This document shows, in pieces, positions 25,000 through 31,733 of a DNA stretch of 64,000 nt. The position numbers and the translations under genes were made by a program. Every line of letters begins with the position of its first letter. The first letter of the stretch is position 1. A model generated the notes under the pieces. It worked only from the letters and a program-made list of their open reading frames with translations, had not been told where the DNA came from and made no database searches. The DNA comes from Abiotrophia defectiva ATCC 49176. Lineage in GTDB: Bacteria > Bacillota > Bacilli > Lactobacillales > Aerococcaceae. Location: the NCBI RefSeq assembly GCF_000160075.2, contig NZ_KI535340.1, positions 1,265,396 to 1,329,395 of the forward strand, given 5' to 3'.

Positions 25000-26054
25000 T
25001 AGGCTTCATCCTTTCCAAGGTTAATGAGATCTTCAACACTTTCATCTGATTGGAGCGCTTCTTGGCTCTTAAGGGTGCGATTGGCTACGTAGAGTTCATC
25101 TTCCATGGCCTTGAGATCTTCCTGGTGGAAGTGGACATAGGCATCGTTAATGGATTGACAGAGCTTCTCAATAGTGGCCGCTGATTTTTCTAAAATCATG
25201 TAGGTTTGCTTGTTCTTGGCAACGTGGCCGTTAATTTCATTATACTTCTTAAGAATATCTTCTAGGGAAGGCAAGTACTTATAGAGGAAGTCGCTGGCTT
25301 CGACCAGGCGTTTAGGCTGATTGACGATGTCCTTGAAGTAGTTTTGGCAGACCTTAACGGTATTGTAGCGAACTTCCAAGGTACGGAGCTTAGCGTTTTG
25401 GTTGAACTCCTGCTCGATGCTTTGGATTTGAGGTTTGGCCGTAGCCAGTTGTTCGCGTAAGAATTGAATTTCTTGATCCGACAAGCCTGCTTGGCGGTAG
25501 TGTTGGACCTTGTTGCTGCTTGTGCGTGTGACAGAAGTCTTATAGGGGGCTTCCTCGCTAGGTCCGGCAAACTTGGCTAGAACCACCAAGCCGGTCACGC
25601 AGGCCAAGCCGAATAGCTCTAGGAAGATGAGACCGATGATCCATTCAAAGTCCATGTGTTGGCCTGAGACAATGGCATTGACAGCCAGGATGGTGCAGGC
25701 AATACCAATATAGAAGAAGTAACGGACCCAGTCAGCAGGTTTGAGCTTATTAATCAGCTGGAAGCCAGTGGTTAGGATTAGAAGGCCCAGTCCATAGAGG
25801 AAGAAAGCCCAGACTAAGCGTGAGGCCAAGCCATAGCCTCCGCCAAATAAGTCTTTGAATAGGAAATTCAAGACGAAGAGTAGGCCGATGCCAAGACCGG
25901 CACGACGTTGAATACTTTTTTTATATGCTGCCAAACGGCTGGAGAAATCTAAGTTTCGATAGGCTAGGTGGAGTACAAGGGAAGTGACAATCAAAGGACT
26001 GACAATCGTTAATTGACCTAGTAACCGCATATGTAACCACATATGTAACCACAT
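24999..26054 (-). CDS. xpaC: XpaC-family membrane protein
   Basis: This 351-residue protein has several N-terminal membrane helices (about 9-160) and a C-terminal helical domain (about 190-345) of the XpaC family. XpaC was named for hydrolysis of a chromogenic phosphate substrate, but its true role is uncertain. It nearly always pairs with TelA, as here. The ATG at 26054 is 8 bp after AGGAGG; the first 24 bases are two copies of a 12-mer (ATGTGGTTACAT), so the protein starts MWLHMWLHM. Confidence 0.87.
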   Translation of the reverse strand: MWLHMWLHMRLLGQLTIVSPLIVTSLVLHLAYRNLDFSSRLAAYKKSIQRRAGLGIGLLFVLNFLFKDLFGGGYGLASRLVWAFFLYGLGLLILTTGFQLINKLKPADWVRYFFYIGIACTILAVNAIVSGQHMDFEWIIGLIFLELFGLACVTGLVVLAKFAGPSEEAPYKTSVTRTSSNKVQHYRQAGLSDQEIQFLREQLATAKPQIQSIEQEFNQNAKLRTLEVRYNTVKVCQNYFKDIVNQPKRLVEASDFLYKYLPSLEDILKKYNEINGHVAKNKQTYMILEKSAATIEKLCQSINDAYVHFHQEDLKAMEDELYVANRTLKSQEALQSDESVEDLINLGKDEA

Positions 26055-26164
26055 ATTCAAAACCTCCTTATTTGTTTTACTGTCTCTATTGTAGCACAGA
26101 ACTTGAACTTGTATATCGGACTTGAGGCCTATTTTTAAGTAAGACTTAAGCCGTGGCCTTTTTC

Positions 26165-26193
26165 TTGCTTTATGGCAGGGGAGAGGCTATGCT
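26165..26193 (+). promoter_or_regulatory. nudF promoter
   Basis: TTGCTT (26165-26170) and TATGCT (26188-26193) are 17 bp apart, about 30 bp upstream of nudF. Confidence 0.55.
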
Positions 26194-26223
26194 AGAGTCA
26201 AGTAGTAAAAGGAGGTCTGCTCT

Positions 26224-26805
26224 ATGAAAATTGCAGCCAATGAAGTCAGCTTTAATCAATCATCCCGCATGGTGTCGACCCAGTTAATCTTTGATGGCGT
26301 CATTCTGCAAACCTACCTTAATCAGGTAAGATTGGACCAGGGCCAGGTGGTTGAGCGTGAGCTTATCCATAAGAAACCGGCGGTGGCCATTCTAGCCGTC
26401 ACGCCAGAAGACAAGGTCCTCTTGGTCAAGCAGTACCGGGCAGCCATCGACGCTGACACCTATGAAATTCCAGCTGGTATTCTAGATAAGGGCGACCAAG
26501 ATACGCCCCTAGAAGGTGCCAAGCGTGAGTTAGAAGAAGAAACCACCTATCAGGCAGCCCACTGGCAGAATCTGGGCGACTTCTATGCCTCACCAGGCTT
26601 CTTAGACGAGAAGTTAACCCTCTATTATGCCCATGGTCTGGTTTCAGTCGAGAATCCGCTGCCTCAAGACGATGATGAGGGCATTGAACTCTTTGAAATG
26701 ACGCGTCAGCAAGTCCAAGACTTACTAGATCAAGGCCAAGTGATTGACCTCAAGACCCTCTACGCCCTCCAACTCTGGTTAGGAGGAGGTGGCTTGCATG
26801 CCTGA
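26224..26805 (+). CDS. nudF: ADP-ribose pyrophosphatase (Nudix)
   Basis: This 193-residue Nudix hydrolase cleaves ADP-ribose to AMP and ribose 5-phosphate. The flanking motif YRAAIDADTYEIPAG and the core RELEEE (101-106) fit the NudF subfamily. The box is slightly atypical: Asp91 stands where Glu is usual, two extra residues precede RELEEE, and Thr replaces Gly after it. A GGAGG site precedes the ATG. The gene heads a nudF / membrane protein / mtnN cluster whose order matches streptococci; it overlaps the next gene by 8 bp. Confidence 0.9.
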   Translation: MKIAANEVSFNQSSRMVSTQLIFDGVILQTYLNQVRLDQGQVVERELIHKKPAVAILAVTPEDKVLLVKQYRAAIDADTYEIPAGILDKGDQDTPLEGAKRELEEETTYQAAHWQNLGDFYASPGFLDEKLTLYYAHGLVSVENPLPQDDDEGIELFEMTRQQVQDLLDQGQVIDLKTLYALQLWLGGGGLHA

Positions 26806-27292
26806 GACCGAAACGCGCATGTCACGCTACCACGGCAAGGACAAGCATCGACGGGAATATGAAGACTATGTCAAGGGGGGCGCCAGCCAAGAAAGCAAGC
26901 AAGCGGATTGGCCATCTCTAGAAGACCAAGACCAGGACTTGGGCCAAACTCAGGTCTATTCTAGTAAGAATTGGCAAGAAGATCCCTATGCCTATCATGA
27001 AGTTGAGGAAATTCCGGATGAGCTTTCATCTTATTACCAAGACTATTCAGCTTATGAAGACTCGTCTTATGGGAGTGAGGCCTATTATGATGATGACCAT
27101 CAGGCCTATGTGGCTTATGACGAGTACGATGAGGGATACGACCAATATGAAGAAGAGCCCGCACCGGCTCCTAGCAAGCCCCCTAAAGTCAAGGGACCTT
27201 ATAGCCTGCGACTGGATCGTTTCCTTAATAATGCCCTGATACTGGTAGCTGTCTTGCTACTCATTGTCATGGTCATCATGTTTGTATTTTAA
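26798..27292 (+). CDS. Acidic Tyr-rich protein with C-terminal membrane helix (MacP-like position)
   Basis: This 164-residue protein has a charged N-terminus (MPETETRMSRYHGKDKHRREYE), a long acidic Tyr/Asp/Glu-rich middle (about 40-130) and one membrane helix at the extreme C-terminus (about 144-163). In Streptococcus pneumoniae the gene between nudF and mtnN encodes MacP, a small single-helix cofactor of the penicillin-binding protein PBP2a. Position and topology agree, but the middle is longer than in MacP and sequence similarity is not evident by eye. Translation starts within nudF, preceded by a double AGGAGG. Confidence 0.6.
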   Translation: MPETETRMSRYHGKDKHRREYEDYVKGGASQESKQADWPSLEDQDQDLGQTQVYSSKNWQEDPYAYHEVEEIPDELSSYYQDYSAYEDSSYGSEAYYDDDHQAYVAYDEYDEGYDQYEEEPAPAPSKPPKVKGPYSLRLDRFLNNALILVAVLLLIVMVIMFVF

Positions 27293-27312
27293 TCAGAAAA
27301 AGGAGTTAATCT

Positions 27313-28014
27313 ATGAAAATCGGACTTATTGGCGCCATGGAAGAAGAAATCCGCCTGCTCAAGCAAGCTCTCCAGCAGGAATCGGAGCAAGTTGTGGCCG
27401 GCTACACCTTCTACCAAGGTCAACTTTCTGGCCAGGACGTGGTCTTGGTCCAATCTGGGATTGGTAAGGTCAATGCTGCTATGACGGTGACCTTGCTCAA
27501 GCAGCTTTTTGATGTGGACCTGGTCATCAACACCGGGAGCGCCGGCGCCCTGGGCCATGGCCTCAAGGTAGGGGATGTGGTGGTAGCAGATCAATTGCGC
27601 CATCATGATGCGGATGTGACAGCCTTTGGCTATCAAATTGGCCAAATGGCCGGTATGCCTGCTGCCTATGAGACCCACTCAGCCTTGTCAGACCTAGCAG
27701 CTCAACTCTACCAAGCCAAGGGCAAGCAGGTCTATCGGGGTCTGATTGTGTCAGGTGATGCCTTCGTAGCGGGACCAAGTCAACAGGCTCCAATTAAGGC
27801 CAATTTCCCAACTGCCTTAGCCTGTGAAATGGAGTCGGCCGCTATCGCCCAAGCGGCCTATGTGCTCAAGACGCCTTGTGTAGTCATTCGGGCCATCTCG
27901 GACTCTGCCGATGACCAGGCTAACATCACTTTCGATGAGTTTATTCTCTTAGCTGGTAAGGAATCTGCTAGCTTGGTTATGGAACTCTTAGAGCGTATGG
28001 GGGAGGCTATCTAA
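27313..28014 (+). CDS. mtnN: 5'-methylthioadenosine/S-adenosylhomocysteine nucleosidase
   Basis: MtnN removes adenine from methylthioadenosine and S-adenosylhomocysteine, recycling the waste of methylation and polyamine synthesis and supplying the precursor of autoinducer-2. The 233-residue protein begins IGLIGAMEEEI with the conserved Glu. It contains NTGSAGAL, the substrate-binding CEMESAAIAQ and the catalytic Asp in RAISDSAD. It is the third gene of the nudF cluster, and its stop codon overlaps the tag start by one base. Confidence 0.97.
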   Translation: MKIGLIGAMEEEIRLLKQALQQESEQVVAGYTFYQGQLSGQDVVLVQSGIGKVNAAMTVTLLKQLFDVDLVINTGSAGALGHGLKVGDVVVADQLRHHDADVTAFGYQIGQMAGMPAAYETHSALSDLAAQLYQAKGKQVYRGLIVSGDAFVAGPSQQAPIKANFPTALACEMESAAIAQAAYVLKTPCVVIRAISDSADDQANITFDEFILLAGKESASLVMELLERMGEAI

Positions 28015-28562
28015 TGAAACGATGTGATTGGGCCACCAAGCATGCTTTAGAGACTCACTATCATGACACCGAATGGGGCGTGCCCTCTTATGACGACCAT
28101 TATCTCTTTAAGATGTTGGTGTTGGAAGGCATGCAAGCTGGACTCAGCTGGTTGACCATTTTGTCTAAGATGGAGACTCTCTGCCAAGCCTATGATGATT
28201 TTGTGCCTCAAGTAGTGGCCGAGTATGATGAAGCCAAGTGGGAGGCCTTGTTAGCCGATCCTGGTGTGGTACGTAATCGCCTGAAGATTAAGGCTGTCAC
28301 CACTAATGCCCAAGCCTATTTGGCGGTCTCTAAGGAGTTTGGTTCTTTTTCCAACTATATTTGGAGCTTTGTGCAGGGTCAGCCCCTTATCAATCACTGG
28401 ACTTCAATCGACCAGGTGCCAGCCAAGTCAGACTTATCGGATAAGCTAAGTAAAGACCTGCAGAAACGGGGCTTCAAGTTCGTGGGTTCAACTACTGTTT
28501 ATGCCTTTATGCAGGCAGTGGGAATCGTAAATGACCACCTAGAGTCCTGTGACTTTAAGTAG
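28014..28562 (+). CDS. tag: DNA-3-methyladenine glycosylase I
   Basis: Tag excises 3-methyladenine from alkylated DNA. The 182-residue protein carries the N-terminal RCDWA with the zinc-ligand Cys, HDTEWGVP with the catalytic-site Glu, FKMLVLEGMQAGLSW, and a C-terminal NDH with the second zinc ligands near LESCDF. It is translationally coupled to mtnN through a one-base overlap. Tag is commonly found near unrelated housekeeping genes, so the linkage carries no clear functional message. Confidence 0.95.
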   Translation: MKRCDWATKHALETHYHDTEWGVPSYDDHYLFKMLVLEGMQAGLSWLTILSKMETLCQAYDDFVPQVVAEYDEAKWEALLADPGVVRNRLKIKAVTTNAQAYLAVSKEFGSFSNYIWSFVQGQPLINHWTSIDQVPAKSDLSDKLSKDLQKRGFKFVGSTTVYAFMQAVGIVNDHLESCDFK

Positions 28563-28596
28563 GAGTGACTAGGCTAAAATATTTGCGCGACAAGAC

Positions 28597-28625
28597 TTGT
28601 CAGGGCCAAAAGAATTTGCTATAAT
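28597..28625 (+). promoter_or_regulatory. rpsD promoter
   Basis: TTGTCA (28597-28602) and a perfect TATAAT (28620-28625) are 17 bp apart, a near-consensus strong promoter. Confidence 0.8.
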
Positions 28626-28635
28626 CGTAAGAGTG

Positions 28636-28800
28636 TAAAATAATGCAGCATGAAAAAGGAAAGCGCGTCAACAGTTGATTGCCCCTTGGGGTAGGTTAGT
28701 AACTGCGGCTGCAGAAAAGCGAACGCCTCACATCACCTGCACGCATTCGGTTTTTTAGGATTATTTTACTCCAAACAAAAATCTATTTTATTGGAGGAAT
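28636..28800 (+). promoter_or_regulatory. rpsD 5' leader, probable S4 autoregulatory RNA
   Basis: About 170 nt of structured leader separate the promoter from rpsD. It is GC-rich and contains hairpin-forming segments (for example GAACGC and GCATTC arms near 28720-28755) followed by six T, resembling an attenuator. In Bacillaceae and relatives, ribosomal protein S4 binds such a leader to repress its own synthesis; the assignment here is by position and structure. Confidence 0.5.
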
Positions 28801-28806
28801 TCAAGA

Positions 28807-29415
28807 ATGTCTCGTTACACAGGTCCATCTTGGAAATTATCTCGCCGCTTAGGCATCTCATTATCTGAAACTGGTAAAGAGTTAGCACGCCGTAACTACG
28901 CACCAGGTCAACACGGCAACCAACGTAAGAAAATCTCTGAGTATGGTTTGCAATTACAAGAAAAACAAAAATTACGCCACACTTACGGCATGAACGAGCG
29001 TCAATTCGCGACCTTGTTCCGCAAAGCTGGTAAGATCAAAACCGGTAAACACGGTGAAAACTTCATGGCTTTATTGGAAACTCGTTTGGACAACTTGGTA
29101 TACCGTTTAGGTTTTGCTACCACTCGTCGTCAAGCTCGTCAATTAGTAAACCACGGTCACGTGACTGTTGACGGCAAGCGTGTGGACATTCCTTCTTACT
29201 TGGTAACACCAGGTCAAGTGATTGGTTTGCGTGAATCTTCTCGCGACTTAGCAATCATCAAGGAAGCTTTGGAAAACACTGTTTCTCGTTTAGACTTCGT
29301 TTCTTACGATGCAGCTGCTTTCGAAGGGACTTTGACTCGCTTACCAGAACGTAGCGAACTCAACGCTGAAATCGACGAAGCCCTCGTCGTTGAATACTAC
29401 AACAAATTAGGCTAA
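28807..29415 (+). CDS. rpsD: 30S ribosomal protein S4
   Basis: S4 is a primary 16S rRNA-binding protein that starts 30S assembly and represses its own synthesis. The 202-residue protein lacks the N-terminal zinc cysteines (Firmicutes zinc-free type, start [20 protein letters not shown]). It contains the S4 RNA-binding domain with [15 protein letters not shown] and [17 protein letters not shown]. It is a monocistronic gene with a strong promoter, long leader and tight terminator, as is typical of rpsD in low-GC Gram-positives. Confidence 0.99.
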   Translation: MSRYTGPSWKLSRRLGISLSETGKELARRNYAPGQHGNQRKKISEYGLQLQEKQKLRHTYGMNERQFATLFRKAGKIKTGKHGENFMALLETRLDNLVYRLGFATTRRQARQLVNHGHVTVDGKRVDIPSYLVTPGQVIGLRESSRDLAIIKEALENTVSRLDFVSYDAAAFEGTLTRLPERSELNAEIDEALVVEYYNKLG

Positions 29416-29430
29416 GCCTAGAAATTAAGA

Positions 29431-29458
29431 AAACACGCCGGTTGACGGCGTGTTTTTT
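29431..29458 (+). terminator. rpsD terminator
   Basis: A 10-bp stem (29431-29440 with 29446-29455) is followed by T residues. Confidence 0.88.
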
Positions 29459-29508
29459 GCTAGGTAAAATACTAGAAGAGATTACCCAATATAGAAAGGA
29501 GCCTGCCC

Positions 29509-30468
29509 ATGGCCTCAGTCACTCTCCAACTGGACGCAGCCACTCGCGCCCAAATGAAAGCAACTTATGCCGACTACCTGCTAGAGCCGGTGCCTCATAG
29601 TGAATTCCGCGCTCAAGTCGACGGCGTCACCATTACAGCCTATGCCAGTGGTAAGGTCCTCTTCCAGGGCAAGGATGTGGAAGCCCAGGTAGCTCGCTGG
29701 CAGGGCCAGGCGACTTCGGCGCCAAGCACCAAGGCGGGCGTCACTTCAACTAAGGCTAAGCCAGCCAATCACAGCCACTTACCTCAGGATTTCGCTAACT
29801 GGACCATTATTGGTAGCGACGAGGTGGGCAATGGCTCCTACTTTGGGGCATTGACGGTTTGCGCCGTCTACTTAGATGCCGGTGACCGGGCTAAAATTGA
29901 AGGCCTGGGTGTCAAGGATTCCAAGCTTCTGACGGATGCCCAGATTCTGGATCTAGCTCCTAAGTTGCGCCAAGTTCTAACACATGAGCTGACTATTTGT
30001 TCGCCAGCCAAGTATAATGAGGCCAACAAGACCCGCAATGCCAATGCCATTAAGGTTAGCCTCCATAACTTTACCATTCAGAAGCTGCTGGCCAAGCTGT
30101 CTGCCCGCCAGAAGTTGGCCCTGCAAGGGATTCTGATTGATGAGTTTACCAGCCCTCAGAACTATTTTAACTACCTGAAGAAGGAAGCACATCCCCTGAC
30201 CAAGGGACTTTATTTCGCTGAGAAAGGGGAGAGTGCCCACTTGGCGGTGGCCTGCGCCTCTATCATAGCCCGGGCCTGGTTCCTGGAGTCCCTAACTACC
30301 TTTGGGGCGCCTTATGATGTGGTCCTGCCGTCAGGAGCAGGTGCCAATGTGGATGCTTTTGCAGCCAAGCTCATTAAAAAGTTCGGCCCTGATGTCTTGA
30401 GAGAAACGGCCAAGCTCCACTTCAAAAATACGGAAAAAGCCCTGGCCCTAGCGCGCAAGCTTAAGTAG
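29509..30468 (+). CDS. rnhC: Ribonuclease HIII
   Basis: RNase HIII cleaves the RNA strand of RNA-DNA hybrids. The 319-residue enzyme has the N-terminal TBP-like substrate-binding domain (about 1-67, with HSEFRAQVDGVTITAYASG) and the catalytic domain. That domain carries the Asp-Glu-Gly-type motif SDEVGNGSYFG (103-113), KDSKLL, and the C-terminal KLHFKNTEKA. It ends in a terminator. Its last 135 coding bases and the terminator are duplicated about 0.98 kb downstream, flanking an AT-rich insertion. Confidence 0.96.
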   Translation: MASVTLQLDAATRAQMKATYADYLLEPVPHSEFRAQVDGVTITAYASGKVLFQGKDVEAQVARWQGQATSAPSTKAGVTSTKAKPANHSHLPQDFANWTIIGSDEVGNGSYFGALTVCAVYLDAGDRAKIEGLGVKDSKLLTDAQILDLAPKLRQVLTHELTICSPAKYNEANKTRNANAIKVSLHNFTIQKLLAKLSARQKLALQGILIDEFTSPQNYFNYLKKEAHPLTKGLYFAEKGESAHLAVACASIIARAWFLESLTTFGAPYDVVLPSGAGANVDAFAAKLIKKFGPDVLRETAKLHFKNTEKALALARKLK

Positions 30469-30585
30469 GCCAGAGGCAAAAGAATAGCGATCTGTTTGCG
30501 AGTGAGTAAGCAGGTCGCTTTTTTGCTTTTTTAGGTACGTGCCTATCAAGAAGCTTGTATTATAGCGCTTATGCGAGCGATTTAC
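30334..30585 (+). repeat. Direct repeat copy A (rnhC 3' end plus terminator)
   Basis: About 250 bp covering the last codons of rnhC, its terminator and downstream DNA. It reappears at 31318-31580 with only scattered substitutions and small indels in the non-coding part. Confidence 0.93.
30485..30524 (+). terminator. rnhC terminator
   Basis: AGCGATCTG and CAGGTCGCT arms with a TT/AA extension are followed by six T. The second copy at 31470-31508 has a perfectly paired stem. Confidence 0.82.
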
Positions 30586-30683
30586 GAAGGAAGTGAGTTA
30601 GCATCATGTAATTGTTGTAATAACTCAGGAATCATAAAACAGCTCTTTAGTAATTCAGAATGATCAATTCATTAAGCGAATGA

Positions 30684-30712
30684 TTTACTTATGCTTTGGA
30701 ATACCGTATAAT
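30684..30712 (+). promoter_or_regulatory. Promoter of the inserted membrane gene
   Basis: TTTACT (30684-30689) and a perfect TATAAT (30707-30712) are 17 bp apart in the AT-rich insert. The 220 bp before the gene holds no other recognised feature. Confidence 0.65.
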
Positions 30713-30805
30713 ACCATAATAAGATTAAATAAGAATAATTCAATAGTGTAAAAATGAGAAAGTGCATTTTCTTTAACAGCTGAGTATGGTGAGGTGAAGA
30801 ATTAA

Positions 30806-31237
30806 ATGGCAGAAAAGAGTATCACATTAAAATTGGAAGAAATCCAAGGAATGAAAAAATATTATGAACAATATTTACAAGATCCAGTTGAACATTCTGT
30901 ATTTTTTGCTAAAGTGAATGGTGTTACTATCACAGCGTTTCAGAGTGGGACAGTTAGATTCCAGGGGGCTAGCCAGGATAATGTAGATAAATTAGTAGAA
31001 AAGTGGAAAGAAAAAAATGAGCAGAGTCAAAATGCTAGAAAGAGCTCCAAAAAGTTTATTTACTTGATTGTAGCTCTTATTATCTTTTTTGTCTCCACGA
31101 AAGCTATAGGGTATTTTTGGGGTGCGCTAAATAAAAAAGGAATTCCTTCAAATTTCGTAATTTTTATGACTATAATTTTAGGATCCATTATCTCTTCTTC
31201 GGTTACTTTGTATTTATACTTTAGAGAAAAGAAATAA
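30806..31237 (+). CDS. RNase HIII N-terminal domain fused to membrane helices
   Basis: Residues 1-67 match the TBP-like N-terminal domain of the RNase HIII encoded upstream: in VEHSVFFAKVNGVTITAFQSGTVRFQG-type alignment 18 of 27 positions agree. Instead of a nuclease domain, a charged linker (68-83) and two membrane helices (about 84-106 and 116-139) follow. No catalytic motif remains, so it is not a nuclease; it may tether a nucleic-acid-binding domain to the membrane. The gene is clearly AT-richer than its neighbours, has its own promoter, and sits between two copies of the rnhC 3' end. Function unknown. Confidence 0.75.
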   Translation: MAEKSITLKLEEIQGMKKYYEQYLQDPVEHSVFFAKVNGVTITAFQSGTVRFQGASQDNVDKLVEKWKEKNEQSQNARKSSKKFIYLIVALIIFFVSTKAIGYFWGALNKKGIPSNFVIFMTIILGSIISSSVTLYLYFREKK

Positions 31238-31317
31238 TGCATCCTAAAGAATCAAAGTGATAGATGCTTTGACTCTATTTTTATGAATAGGGTAAGTCGG
31301 TATTATTTTTGTGTTGT

Positions 31318-31580
31318 GGGGCAGGCGCCAATGTGGATGCTTTTGCAGCCAAGCTCATTAAAAAGTTCGGCCCTGATGTCTTAAGAGAAACGGCCAAGCT
31401 CCACTTCAAGAATACGGAAAAAGCCCTGGCTCTAGCTCGCAAGCTTAAGTAGGCCATAGGCAAAAGAATAGCGACCTGTTTACTAGTCAAGTAAGCAGGT
31501 CGCTTTTTGCTTTTATGGTGTTTTTTTAGGTAGGTGCCTATTAAGAAGCTTGTATTATAGCGCTTATGCAAGCGATTTAC
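31318..31580 (+). repeat. Direct repeat copy B (rnhC 3' end plus terminator)
   Basis: Partner of 30334-30585. The two copies frame 732 bp of AT-rich DNA (30586-31317). Confidence 0.93.
31321..31452 (+). pseudogene. rnhC 3'-end remnant (43 codons)
   Basis: This in-frame fragment repeats the last 43 residues of RNase HIII, from AGANVDAFAAKL to LARKLK and the same stop, with an unchanged protein sequence and a few synonymous differences. It lacks a start codon and catalytic residues. It is followed by a copy of the rnhC terminator. Confidence 0.92.
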
Positions 31581-31733
31581 TAATGGTTCTAGAATACACA
31601 AAATTTATATACAAATCTTGACGGTTTTGGTAGAATGAGGTTGGTAGATACTACCATCAAACATTCCAAAAGACACTGACTCGCTAGAAAACCGCCGCTA
31701 GAGAGTGTGTAATATGGGGATAGGAGTGATTAT
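31581..31733 (+). promoter_or_regulatory. Leader of the pilin-like gene
   Basis: The gap holds TTGACG near 31617, a TAGAAT element (31631-31636), a 13-bp palindrome (31643-31655, GGTAGATACTACC) and an imperfect hairpin around 31672-31713. Promoter spacing is poor, so control may need an activator; the palindrome is a candidate operator. Ribosome-binding site AGGAG precedes the TTG start. Confidence 0.4.
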
